Assembly (NCBI GenBank): GCA_049115695.1
Contig: JAGDZR010000022.1
Location: forward strand, 36,049-100,048
Origin: JAGDZR01 sp049115695
Lineage (GTDB): Bacteria > Bacteroidota > Bacteroidia > Cytophagales > Cyclobacteriaceae
Direction of reading: 5' to 3'
DNA: 64,000 nucleotides
In this document: positions 1-7,947 of the stretch, piece by piece
Numbering within the stretch: the first letter of the stretch is position 1
Layout of the letters: every line of letters starts with the position of its first letter
Translations under genes and position numbers: made by a program
The notes under the pieces: model-generated
The model's input: only the letters and a program-made list of their open reading frames with translations
Database searches by the model: none
What the model was told of the DNA's origin: nothing

Positions 1-378
1 GGTACTCCTTTGCAAGAAATTGGAACTACTATAGATGATGATCGGAAATTACTAACCAGGCAGCCAAAGGTCACAAAAAGAGAAATTGTTGGCAATGTCA
101 TTCGTGTAGATAGCTATGGCAACCTGATTTCTAATATCGATAAAGGAGACTTTGAAAGGATGATGGAGCTCAACCATCAACCTGAGTTTCTGATCCAGTT
201 TGGCCGTGAAAAATATTATCAATTCCACCAAGGATTTGAAGAAGCCGATCCCGGCGACTGTTATGTTCTTTTCAATTCAGATAATAAACTTCAGATTGGC
301 ATCAACAAAGGAAATGCCGCGGAGCTACTTGGGTTATGGACTGACTCAACGATTTACATTGAATTTAATCCGGAATAA
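1..378 (+). CDS. SAM hydroxide adenosyltransferase (DUF62 family), C-terminal part
   Basis: This is the 3' end of a gene whose start lies before the window; the frame is open from base 1. The visible residues include GNVIRVDSYGNLISNI, which matches the C-terminal beta-barrel domain of the SAM hydrolase / chlorinase-fluorinase family (DUF62). Members cleave S-adenosylmethionine, usually with water, to adenosine and methionine. The catalytic N-terminal domain is not in the window, so the activity cannot be checked. The stop codon sits one base before the start of the next gene, suggesting co-transcription. The first in-frame start-like codon at base 10 (TTG) is not the true start. Confidence 0.8.
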   Translation, partial: GTPLQEIGTTIDDDRKLLTRQPKVTKREIVGNVIRVDSYGNLISNIDKGDFERMMELNHQPEFLIQFGREKYYQFHQGFEEADPGDCYVLFNSDNKLQIGINKGNAAELLGLWTDSTIYIEFNPE

Positions 379-379
379 C

Positions 380-667
380 ATGCTATTACGAATTGTGAGA
401 ATGGAATTTCATGACGAGCATTGCGCACAATTTGAATCAATATTCCTCGAAGCAAAAGATAAAATAGAAGCTCAACCCGGGTGCAAAGGCGTCAGGTTAA
501 TGACTGATGCGCAAGATAAAAACATCTACTACACCCACAGTTATTGGGAAAACGAAGCAGACTTAAATAACTATCGAAAGTCAGATTTCTTTGGAGTTAC
601 CTGGAAAAAGACTAAAGTGTTGTTTCGAGCCAAGCCCATGGCTTTCTCGTTGTTGGAACATCAATGA
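380..667 (+). CDS. Antibiotic biosynthesis monooxygenase (ABM)-fold small protein
   Basis: This 95-residue protein has the pattern of ABM / dimeric alpha-beta-barrel proteins: an N-terminal strand (MLLRIVRMEF), a helix, a central PGCKGVRLM strand and a C-terminal YWENEADLNNY helix segment. Such small proteins form dimeric barrels and act as monooxygenases, haem-degrading enzymes or sensors; the substrate cannot be read here. The ATG at 380 was chosen because it follows the preceding stop by one base; an upstream in-frame extension would run through the neighbouring gene. The 3' end overlaps the end of the convergent lipoprotein gene by 7 bases. It contains no catalytic motif that would separate enzyme from non-enzyme. 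Confidence 0.7.
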   Translation: MLLRIVRMEFHDEHCAQFESIFLEAKDKIEAQPGCKGVRLMTDAQDKNIYYTHSYWENEADLNNYRKSDFFGVTWKKTKVLFRAKPMAFSLLEHQ

Positions 668-1140
668 CCCGTACACATTGTCATGCCATCAGAGAGAAGA
701 TTTTCATTGGCGCCAATGTTACCATACGACAATACAACATGACCAAACAGTCCTTCTGAAAGGTGAATTTTCACACTTCCGTTCATTTCACTCAGCATAT
801 CGAAGGTAAACACCTCTTCTCCAATAACCTCCTGATCCAAAATCGTCACACTGCGACCTGATGCTCCTTCCACGTCCTCGAGCCGAATGGCTAACTCTCC
901 AACCTCAGTAATACTTCCAAAATGTAAATGTGCCGGAAACGCATATCGCTCGTCAGTATTCTCTAACTCAATCAACACTTGAATTTTGCCCGGTTCCATT
1001 TCTGTGAAAGTAACCAAACCTCTGACTGGTGCCTGTCCTGCCCTATGGAGCAAGTATTCAGAAGACCTTCGTTCATCATCAGGGTTCAAACCTCCACAAC
1101 CTAATAGGCCTACTACCAACATACATAGAAAATATCTCAT
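661..1140 (-). CDS. Lipoprotein with SodC/CHRD-like beta-sandwich domain
   Basis: The protein starts with a clear lipoprotein signal (MRYFLCMLVVGLLGCGG, lipobox LLGC), so it is probably anchored in a membrane facing the periplasm or outside. The ATG at 1140 puts the signal peptide at the N-terminus; a TTG seven codons upstream is less likely. The mature part has AFPAHLHFGSI, GSVKIHL and HVVLSYGNIG, which resemble the metal-loop, His-containing strand and GNxG segments of Cu/Zn-SOD or CHRD domains, but the complete metal site is not present. Function is unknown; enzymatic superoxide dismutation is unlikely. The gene converges on the ABM-fold gene with a 7-base overlap of their 3' ends. Confidence 0.6.
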   Translation of the reverse strand: MRYFLCMLVVGLLGCGGLNPDDERRSSEYLLHRAGQAPVRGLVTFTEMEPGKIQVLIELENTDERYAFPAHLHFGSITEVGELAIRLEDVEGASGRSVTILDQEVIGEEVFTFDMLSEMNGSVKIHLSEGLFGHVVLSYGNIGANENLLSDGMTMCTGH

Positions 1141-1204
1141 CTGTTTAGAATAACAACCCAATTTAGTAACACCTTAATACCAAAGAAAATTTCACACCAT
1201 TGAA

Positions 1205-2260
1205 TCAATGTTCAAAAAAACTATCAATGCTTCCTTTTTCAGATAAAATTGAAGCCAAATTTCGTGTCTGACTAAAATGTGCAAATACAATCACCATCAC
1301 CGAAGTAATCGGAACAGAAAGAATCATTCCTAACACTCCCCAAATGGACCCCCAAAATGAAAGTGAAATCACCACAATCAAAGGACTAATATTGAGTGTC
1401 TTGCCCATGATTCTTGGCTCGATGTAATTACCCACTAATATCTGCACGAATTCTACGGACACAAACACCCATACAAATGGCAAAAAGGCTGAAAACTGGA
1501 ATATAGCAAAAAATGCTGGTAAAAGTGTCGCCACGAAGGACCCAACATAAGGTATGTAATTGAACAAAAAAATCAGAAATGCCCATAATATGGCAAAGTC
1601 GACATTTAGTACTAACAGCACTATGTAGCTCAATATACCGGTTAACATGGATACCATGGTTTTGACGGTAAAGTATTTATTTACCGCTGAACTTATTCGC
1701 TCGATAATGTCCTTCACCCTATCAGCGTTGGCATTCCTTGCAACAAGTTTTTCCAACTTCACTGGCATAAATGCCTCCTCAATTAATAGAAAAATCACAT
1801 AAACCAACACGAGGGCTGTGTTTCCAACTATTGAACTGATTGAATTGAGTAATTCTGACGCAACCAGACGCAGGTCAACTTTAACTAATTGTTCTCTTAA
1901 AAAAGCATCTAGATCAACAATACCTGTAAACTCAGTAAATCCAAGAATCAGACGGTTATAATTTTTCTCATATTGAGATGCTGACCTAAGGATTAATTCT
2001 ACATTAAGTGAAATGATTTCAAAGACTCCCCATAGCACACTAAAACCAAGTACGATTGCCAGTACTTTTTGAACCATGATGGGGATATGCCATTTGCCTA
2101 TCTTGATTCTACCAATCGCCAGACGAATTGCTCGAATCAAATACCAAACAATGAGTGCGAGTGCCAGAGGCTGTAGAATTCCACGAAAGTAAATCAGCCC
2201 GGCAATGGCGGTTGTCAGTACAATTGAAATTGTGGCGTATTGTGAAAGCTTGAGGTTCAT
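1205..2260 (-). CDS. AI-2E family (PerM/TqsA-type) transporter
   Basis: This 351-residue inner-membrane protein has the two N-terminal membrane segments, a central soluble region (about residues 85-140) and the hydrophobic C-terminal half typical of the AI-2E exporter / PerM family. Family marks are FNYIPYVGS, the IEPRIMGKTLNISPL segment and the LSFWGSIWGVLGMILSVPI stretch near the C-terminus. Members export autoinducer-2 or act as permeases or Na+/H+ antiporters; the substrate here is unknown. The gene is divergent from the nifJ operon. A hairpin terminator and possible structured leader lie 80-300 bases upstream of its start on the same strand, so it may be controlled by attenuation. Confidence 0.85.
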   Translation of the reverse strand: MNLKLSQYATISIVLTTAIAGLIYFRGILQPLALALIVWYLIRAIRLAIGRIKIGKWHIPIMVQKVLAIVLGFSVLWGVFEIISLNVELILRSASQYEKNYNRLILGFTEFTGIVDLDAFLREQLVKVDLRLVASELLNSISSIVGNTALVLVYVIFLLIEEAFMPVKLEKLVARNANADRVKDIIERISSAVNKYFTVKTMVSMLTGILSYIVLLVLNVDFAILWAFLIFLFNYIPYVGSFVATLLPAFFAIFQFSAFLPFVWVFVSVEFVQILVGNYIEPRIMGKTLNISPLIVVISLSFWGSIWGVLGMILSVPITSVMVIVFAHFSQTRNLASILSEKGSIDSFFEH

Positions 2261-2336
2261 GTGATGAGTATAACACTAAAGCTAGCACAACGATGCAGTC
2301 TATACAAAGGATACAACGAGTTGAAAGAAATTTTTG

Positions 2337-2366
2337 AAAATAAAAATGGGGTAAGAAATTACCCCA
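2337..2366 (-). terminator. Intrinsic terminator (minus strand) between nifJ and the permease gene
   Basis: An 8-bp perfect stem (2347-2354 with 2359-2366) closes on a 4-base loop and on the minus strand runs directly into a T-rich tract (plus positions 2337-2346). No minus-strand protein gene lies upstream of it, so it either ends a small RNA or attenuates the AI-2E permease gene. Confidence 0.6.
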
Positions 2367-2566
2367 TCAAAACCAGCTGTGAAATAGATACTCACTATTA
2401 CATACAAATACATGTTCATATGTCAATAAACCAAGTAATCAGACTTGGTTTTTCCTGCTTCAAACTCCCCCCTGCAGACAGTCCACCATCTCACGTAGCT
2501 CTATCCTTGCTTACCAATCTCCTTGGTAAATACTTAGTCGTAATCACCGCATCAGGATAGATTTAA
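2340..2566 (-). ncRNA. Candidate structured RNA or leader upstream of the AI-2E permease
   Basis: Reading the minus strand, this stretch holds a stem pairing 2554-2560 with 2501-2507 that encloses a 7-bp hairpin (2511-2517 with 2523-2529). Next comes a 4-bp hairpin with a purine-rich loop (2455-2458 with 2474-2477), then a perfect 9-bp hairpin (2428-2436 with 2443-2451), and finally an 8-bp stem followed by a U-rich tract. The order 'several hairpins then intrinsic terminator' is what a small RNA or a transcription-attenuating leader looks like. I could not match it to 6S RNA, tmRNA, SRP RNA, RNase P RNA or a riboswitch class I know. No convincing protein is encoded on either strand. The 5' end and promoter are not defined. 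Confidence 0.35.
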
Positions 2567-2706
2567 TCTCCATTTATAATTCTTTGGTATTGATGCATGA
2601 CCTAAATCAGTACTACCAATGATGAAGACCATTCACCATGAATCCTAATCTATTGACCTTGAAACTCGAAATTAAATGGGATTTAAACGCCTTAAAAGGA
2701 GATTTT

Positions 2707-5700
2707 ATGAAAAAGCCAAACTATTTGACCATCGATGGTAACACGGCTGCCTCCAACATAGCATATGCTTTTAGTGAAGTAGCAGCCATTTATCCAATCA
2801 CCCCTAGCTCGGATATGGGCGAAAAGGCTGATGCCTGGGCTGCAGGGGGAAAAAAGAATCTCTTTGGTGAGACGGTGGATGTCATTCAGATGCAATCTGA
2901 GGCTGGAGCCGCTGGCGCTATTCATGGAGCTTTAAGTGGCGGAGCAATGGCAACAACCTTTACAGCCTCACAAGGTCTACTGTTAATGATACCCAACATG
3001 TTCAAGATTGCAGGAGAAATGCTCCCTACAGTTTTCCATGTTTCAGCACGTTCAATCGCTGCACAGGCCTTGTCAATATTTGGAGATCACTCAGATGTCA
3101 TGTCCATAAGAGGTACGGGTTTTGCCATGTTGAGCTCCGGGAATGTGCAGGAAGCGCAGGATATGGCCGCCATCGCGCACTTAGCTACTTTGAAATCAAA
3201 AATCCCATTTGTTCACTTTTTTGATGGTTTCCGTACAAGCCATTCTATTCAAAAAATTGAATCCGTCGACTATGATACTTTGAAAGAGATGGTCGACATG
3301 AAGTACATTGAATCATTTAGAGAAGGTGCACTTAAACCTGACAATCCTTATTGTAAGGTAGGTGCGCAAAACCCTGACGTTTACTTCCAGGGGCGGGAAA
3401 CCGTCAATAACTACTATGACGAATGTCCGGGAATTGTCCAGGAGTACATGGACTTATATGCCAAAAAGACCGGAAGAGCATACAGCTTAGTTGAATACGT
3501 TGGAGACCCAAATGCTGAAAAAGTATTGGTGGCAATGGGTTCCAGTATACATACTATTGAAGAGACCATTAATTACCTAACGGCCAAAGGTGAAAAAGTT
3601 GGTGCAATAAAAATCAGATTATATCGACCATTCCCAGTCCAACAGTTTTTGAATGTTTTACCCAAGTCTGTTAAGGAAATTGCAGTTTTAGATAGAACCA
3701 AGGAGCCAGGTGCCATAGGCGAGCCTTTGTACCTTGATATTGTTGCCGCTCTCAATGGTCGTCCCGACATCCACATTATAGGAGGGCGATATGGCCTATC
3801 CTCAAAAGAATTCACCTCAAGCATGGTGAATGCTGTATTTGATCATCTTAAGAACAAGGGATGGCATGGTTTCACCGTAGGTATCAATGATGATGTTTCT
3901 CATAAATCCATCACCGTAAACGAAGAAATAGATACTGAGCAAGAAGGTATCGTAAGGTGTAAATTCTGGGGATATGGCTCAGACGGAACTGTCAGTGCTA
4001 ACAAAAATGCCATCAAGATCATAGGCGAAAGTACAGATCAATTCGTACAAGGATACTTCCAATATGACTCTAATAAATCTGGTGGATTTACTGTTTCTCA
4101 CCTTCGATTTGGTAAGCAGCCAATTCAATCAGAATACCTATTAAACAAATCTGATTTCGTTGCGTTGCATCGACCTCAATACATTGGTAGATATGACATT
4201 CTTGGAGGCATAACTGAAGGTGGTACTTTTCTCATGAACAGTAGCCAAAAACCTGAAAAGATCTTCTCTCTTTTCACAAAGGAAATGCAACGAACAATTC
4301 GTGATAAAAAAATAAAGTGCTATGCAATTGACGCCTCAAAAATCGCGAAAAGTGTAGGATTAGGGGGACGCATCAACACCGTAATGCAAACAGCCTTCTT
4401 CAAACTTTCTGGTGTATTACCTGAGGATGAGGCCATTGCGTTAATCAAAAAGTACATTGAAAAGCAATTCTTGCGAAAAGGAAGAGAGATTGTCGAAATG
4501 AACTGGAACGCCATTGACGCATCTTCTGAAGCCGTGATTGAAGTGCCGATACCGGCAGAAGATCCTGAAGAAAAATTTGCCGATGTACTCAATGTTGTTC
4601 CTCCTGATAGTGGACGATTCGCAGAAAGAATCATGGATCCGGTACTACGTCTGCAAGGAGATGTAGTTCCTGTATCAGAAATGCCACTAAATGGTGCAAT
4701 CCCAACAGGAACTAAGCGACTAGAAAAAAGAGGCAAACCAGGCAATCCCGCGAAATGGATTGAAAAAATGCCATTCATTTCAGGATGCAATATTGCGGAA
4801 CCATATTTCGAATATCCCGGTAGTTGCTCAGGATGTGGTGAAACACCATATATCCACCTGGCAACACAACTTTACGGTGATAGAATGATGATTGCCAACG
4901 CAACGGGATGCTCCTCCATTTATGGAGGCACCTTCCCTTCTACTCCATATACCAAAGATTCAAATGGTCGTGGACCAGCATGGGCAAACTCCCTATTTGA
5001 AGATAACGCAGAATATGGTTTTGGTATGAGACTGGCGGTAGATGCAAATCGAAAGCAACTTAAAACCAACGCTGAAGAATATGTAACTGCTCATAAGTCT
5101 ACCAAATTAGGAAAAGCTTTGGTAAAATCACTTGAGCTATTTGACAACATCGATCAGGCAGCAAAAGATCATGTTGAAACATTAAAACCCCTATTGGACG
5201 CTGAGTCAACAAAAGCAAAAGGAAGAGACAAAGCAATCATTGATAAGATGATAGAACTCCAAGACTATTTCGTCGATAAGAGTGTATGGATTCTTGGGGG
5301 TGATGGATGGGCATATGACATTGGCTTCAGTGGGGTTGATCATGTAATGGCTTCTGATAAGGACATTAACATACTAGTTGTAGATACCGAAGTTTACTCC
5401 AATACCGGAGGTCAATCATCCAAAGCAACACCTAGAGGTGCGATCGCCAAATTTGCATCAGATGGAAAAAAACTAGGTAAGAAGAACCTGGGCCTCATGA
5501 TGACAACATATGGAACTGCTTACGTGGCGAGTGTCAATATGGGAATGGATCGTGAGCAGTGTGCCAAAGCTTTCGTAGAGGCAGCACAACACAAAGGACC
5601 TTCCATCATTATCGCCTACTCTCCTTGCGAAGCTCATGGTTATGATATGAGATTGGCTAAGAAGCAGTCTGAGAAAGCAACCAAAAGTGGATACTGGCCT

Positions 5701-5964
5701 CTATACAGATTCAATCCTGAATTGCGAGAAGAAGGTCAGGATCCTTTCACATGGGAGACAAGTCCTAAAGAACTTGAATTCAAAACGTATGCTGAAGAAG
5801 AAATTCGTTACCGAATGTTGATGAGAGCTAATCCCAAAGAGGCAGATAGACTTCTTAAACTGGCTGAAAAAGACAATCAACAGCGATTTACCGATCTCCA
5901 ACATCTCGGATCGGAAACAAACAAGACGAATGAAGAAGAACAATTAAACGAAGTAGAACAATGA
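2707..5964 (+). CDS. nifJ: Pyruvate:ferredoxin (flavodoxin) oxidoreductase lacking the ferredoxin domain
   Basis: The enzyme oxidises pyruvate with CoA to acetyl-CoA and CO2, passing electrons to ferredoxin or flavodoxin, or runs in reverse. The 1085-residue product has the YPITPSS pyruvate-binding start (about residue 28), the CSGCGETPY and NATGCSS cysteines (about 705 and 731), the TPP-binding GDGWAYDIGFSG...SNTGGQ region (about 864-905) and the YSPCEAHG cysteine (about 973), so the proximal [4Fe-4S] cluster and TPP site are intact. Canonical NifJ is about 1170-1200 residues and has a two-cluster ferredoxin domain between the GTKRLEKRG segment and CSGCGET; here that region (about residues 670-700) is short and has one cysteine only. 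The ATG at 2707 is chosen because AAAAGGAG at 2694-2701 precedes it; an ATG at 2638 would add 23 unlikely residues. First gene of the operon; overlaps the next by 4 bases. Confidence 0.93.
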   Translation: MKKPNYLTIDGNTAASNIAYAFSEVAAIYPITPSSDMGEKADAWAAGGKKNLFGETVDVIQMQSEAGAAGAIHGALSGGAMATTFTASQGLLLMIPNMFKIAGEMLPTVFHVSARSIAAQALSIFGDHSDVMSIRGTGFAMLSSGNVQEAQDMAAIAHLATLKSKIPFVHFFDGFRTSHSIQKIESVDYDTLKEMVDMKYIESFREGALKPDNPYCKVGAQNPDVYFQGRETVNNYYDECPGIVQEYMDLYAKKTGRAYSLVEYVGDPNAEKVLVAMGSSIHTIEETINYLTAKGEKVGAIKIRLYRPFPVQQFLNVLPKSVKEIAVLDRTKEPGAIGEPLYLDIVAALNGRPDIHIIGGRYGLSSKEFTSSMVNAVFDHLKNKGWHGFTVGINDDVSHKSITVNEEIDTEQEGIVRCKFWGYGSDGTVSANKNAIKIIGESTDQFVQGYFQYDSNKSGGFTVSHLRFGKQPIQSEYLLNKSDFVALHRPQYIGRYDILGGITEGGTFLMNSSQKPEKIFSLFTKEMQRTIRDKKIKCYAIDASKIAKSVGLGGRINTVMQTAFFKLSGVLPEDEAIALIKKYIEKQFLRKGREIVEMNWNAIDASSEAVIEVPIPAEDPEEKFADVLNVVPPDSGRFAERIMDPVLRLQGDVVPVSEMPLNGAIPTGTKRLEKRGKPGNPAKWIEKMPFISGCNIAEPYFEYPGSCSGCGETPYIHLATQLYGDRMMIANATGCSSIYGGTFPSTPYTKDSNGRGPAWANSLFEDNAEYGFGMRLAVDANRKQLKTNAEEYVTAHKSTKLGKALVKSLELFDNIDQAAKDHVETLKPLLDAESTKAKGRDKAIIDKMIELQDYFVDKSVWILGGDGWAYDIGFSGVDHVMASDKDINILVVDTEVYSNTGGQSSKATPRGAIAKFASDGKKLGKKNLGLMMTTYGTAYVASVNMGMDREQCAKAFVEAAQHKGPSIIIAYSPCEAHGYDMRLAKKQSEKATKSGYWPLYRFNPELREEGQDPFTWETSPKELEFKTYAEEEIRYRMLMRANPKEADRLLKLAEKDNQQRFTDLQHLGSETNKTNEEEQLNEVEQ

Positions 5965-6989
5965 TCGATTTGTCAACACTTTATCTCGGGTTACCATTAA
6001 AGAATCCATTCATTATTGGCGCCAGTAACCTGGTAACAGACCCAAGTAATCTTTACAAACTGGAAGAAGCTGGCGCATCAGCAATTGTCTATAAGTCATT
6101 GTTTGAAGAGCAGATTCAGCTTGAATCTTATCAAATGGAAGATGAGATGAATTTATACAGCGACTGGGATGCTGAGCATGCCTCAATTTTCCCTAAGCTG
6201 GGTCATGCAGGTCCGGACGAGCATTTGTTCAAACTGCAACAAGTGAAAGAATCGCTTACCATACCTGTCATTGGTAGTCTCAATTGCTTGTTTGAAGAAA
6301 CATGGGAGGAGTATGCCATTAAAATGGCTGAGACTGGAATTGATGCACTGGAATTAAACTTCTATGCCAATGCTGTTGATCCCAAAACTCAAGGTACCAC
6401 CATCGTTGGTGATCAAATCAATTTGATTAAAAGAGTGAAAGAGGCGGTGAAAATACCAGTTTCAATCAAAATCAGTCCATATTATACCAATCCGCAAGGG
6501 GTGGTAATGCGCATGGATGAAGCTGGAGCAGATGGATTTGTGCTTTTCAATAGATTGTTCCAACCTGATATTGATATCGATCAGGAGGCTCATCACTTCC
6601 CATACATTTTTAGTCAGTCAACAGATAATCGTTTGGCATTGCGCTATGCAGGATTACTTCATAAACAAATCAATGGTAGCATTATAAGTAATACCGGAAT
6701 CCTTACCGGAGGAGATGCCGTGAAAATGATCCTGGCTGGGGCGGATGCTGTCCAGATCGTAAGTGCCATTTATAAGAAAGGCATTTCTCACGTCACTACT
6801 ATGATAGAGGATATGACAGAGTGGATGGATGCAAAAGGCTACAAAAAGTTGGATGATTTCAGAGGAAAACTATCCAAGGCAAATATGACAGACCCGTTCG
6901 CTTACAAGCGTGCTCAGTACGTAGATATATTGCTCAAATCAGAAATTCATATGCAGTATCACCCGAAGGAAGGTGAAGATATTTTATAA
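5961..6989 (+). CDS. Dihydroorotate dehydrogenase-like flavoprotein
   Basis: The 342-residue product is a TIM-barrel of the dihydroorotate / dihydropyrimidine dehydrogenase type: N-terminal LGLPLKNPFIIGAS, a central LELNFYANAVD strand, VSIKISPYYTN, and C-terminal FMN-phosphate site segments SNTGILTGGDAVKMILAGA and AVQIVSAIY. Homologues are frequently found beside nifJ in Bacteroidota, with no firmly known role. True dihydroorotate dehydrogenases carry a catalytic Cys or Ser in the segment that reads LNFYANAVD here, and neither is present, so pyrimidine synthesis is unlikely. It starts inside the nifJ stop (ATGA overlap), which implies translational coupling and a role linked to the oxidoreductase, perhaps as an electron-transfer partner (inference). 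Confidence 0.82.
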   Translation: MIDLSTLYLGLPLKNPFIIGASNLVTDPSNLYKLEEAGASAIVYKSLFEEQIQLESYQMEDEMNLYSDWDAEHASIFPKLGHAGPDEHLFKLQQVKESLTIPVIGSLNCLFEETWEEYAIKMAETGIDALELNFYANAVDPKTQGTTIVGDQINLIKRVKEAVKIPVSIKISPYYTNPQGVVMRMDEAGADGFVLFNRLFQPDIDIDQEAHHFPYIFSQSTDNRLALRYAGLLHKQINGSIISNTGILTGGDAVKMILAGADAVQIVSAIYKKGISHVTTMIEDMTEWMDAKGYKKLDDFRGKLSKANMTDPFAYKRAQYVDILLKSEIHMQYHPKEGEDIL

Positions 6990-7008
6990 ACCCAAACACT
7001 AACACACA

Positions 7009-7524
7009 ATGGCAAATATTGGAATTTTTTACGGATCAACAGAAGGCAACACAGAACGAGTAGTCAATATGATCCAGGCTGAATTTGGAGGAGAAGATGT
7101 TGCAGCATTGCACAATGTCAACTCCGCATCATCTGATGATATGGAAGAATATAGTAGCCTGGTTCTCGCATGCCCTACATGGGAAATCGGTGAACTCCAG
7201 GAAGACTGGGATTCTTTCATTGATCAAATTGAAGATATTGATTACAATGGCAAGAAGGTAACATATCTTGGTCTAGGTGATGCAGATGGATATCCTGACA
7301 CATTTATAGATGCACCTGGCATCATACACGAAAGAATCGCTGATTCAGGCGCAACTTTCGTGGGAGCTTGGCCTACTGATGGATATGATTTTGAAGAATC
7401 CAAAGGTGTGATCGACGGTAAATTCCTTGGTCTTGTTATTGATGAAGACAACCAAGCAGATCAAACTGAAGGTCGAGTAAAGGAGTGGGTTGATCAGTTG
7501 AAAGGAGAAGGTTTCGGGGCTTAA
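7009..7524 (+). CDS. fldA: Flavodoxin
   Basis: The 171-residue acidic protein has the flavodoxin FMN-phosphate loop GIFYGSTEGNTERV at the N-terminus, the ACPTWEIGELQEDWDSF isoalloxazine-binding loop near residue 50, and the YLGLGDADGYPDTF loop near residue 85. Its length matches long-chain flavodoxins. Flavodoxin is a one-electron carrier that can accept electrons from NifJ and pass them to Rnf. Its place between nifJ and rnfB makes it the obvious carrier between them. It lies 19 bases after the DHODH-like gene and 9 bases before the RseC-like gene. Confidence 0.95.
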   Translation: MANIGIFYGSTEGNTERVVNMIQAEFGGEDVAALHNVNSASSDDMEEYSSLVLACPTWEIGELQEDWDSFIDQIEDIDYNGKKVTYLGLGDADGYPDTFIDAPGIIHERIADSGATFVGAWPTDGYDFEESKGVIDGKFLGLVIDEDNQADQTEGRVKEWVDQLKGEGFGA

Positions 7525-7533
7525 CCCGGTGTT

Positions 7534-7947
7534 ATGACTACACCCGACTATATGACACACAAAGGAGTGGTGACTCAGGTTGAACACAACCAGGTCGTTA
7601 TCAAAAGAACAGATAATGAAGAGTGCCACTCCTGTGAGATAAAGAGTTTTTGTGGTGTAGAAGATGAAGACAGAAATTCCTTCACGGTTACACATAATGA
7701 CCTGCATATTGGCGATAAAGTCGAGATGCAGGTTTCTCAATCCAACGGGCTAACTGCCACATTTCTGGGTTATGTCCTTCCCTTTCTCATTATGTTTTCC
7801 TGTCTTGTAATCCTCAATGTAGCAAACTTTCCGGAACAATGGGCCGGACTGATTGCACTGCTTAGTCTTCCTGTATATTACCTGACGTTGACCCTGTTCA
7901 GAGGAAGACTCAAATCAAACTTTCAACTTCAAATTACTAAGACATGA
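7534..7947 (+). CDS. rseC: RseC/MucC-like SoxR-reducing system protein
   Basis: The 137-residue protein has an N-terminal soluble domain with the CHSCEIKSFCG cysteine motif (three cysteines, about residues 31-41) and two membrane segments near residues 74-95 and 100-118. This is the layout of RseC/MucC proteins, which in proteobacteria are linked to SoxR reduction with the Rsx/Rnf complex. In Bacteroidota RseC-like genes usually precede rnfB, as here. It overlaps rnfB by 4 bases (ATGA), indicating translational coupling. A role in assembling or tuning the Rnf complex is inferred from context. Confidence 0.85.
   Translation: MTTPDYMTHKGVVTQVEHNQVVIKRTDNEECHSCEIKSFCGVEDEDRNSFTVTHNDLHIGDKVEMQVSQSNGLTATFLGYVLPFLIMFSCLVILNVANFPEQWAGLIALLSLPVYYLTLTLFRGRLKSNFQLQITKT

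Noticed and set aside
661..1140. Active Cu/Zn superoxide dismutase
   Set aside because: Only fragments of the metal site can be found, without the copper ligand set; kept as SodC/CHRD-like fold.
2261..2560. A 99-codon plus-strand open frame between the permease and nifJ
   Set aside because: Its residues have no protein-like pattern and it runs through all the hairpins of the candidate structured RNA; treated as non-coding.
2638..2706. Start of nifJ at ATG 2638
   Set aside because: The extra 23 residues do not look like NifJ; the ATG at 2707 has a strong ribosome-binding sequence five bases before it.
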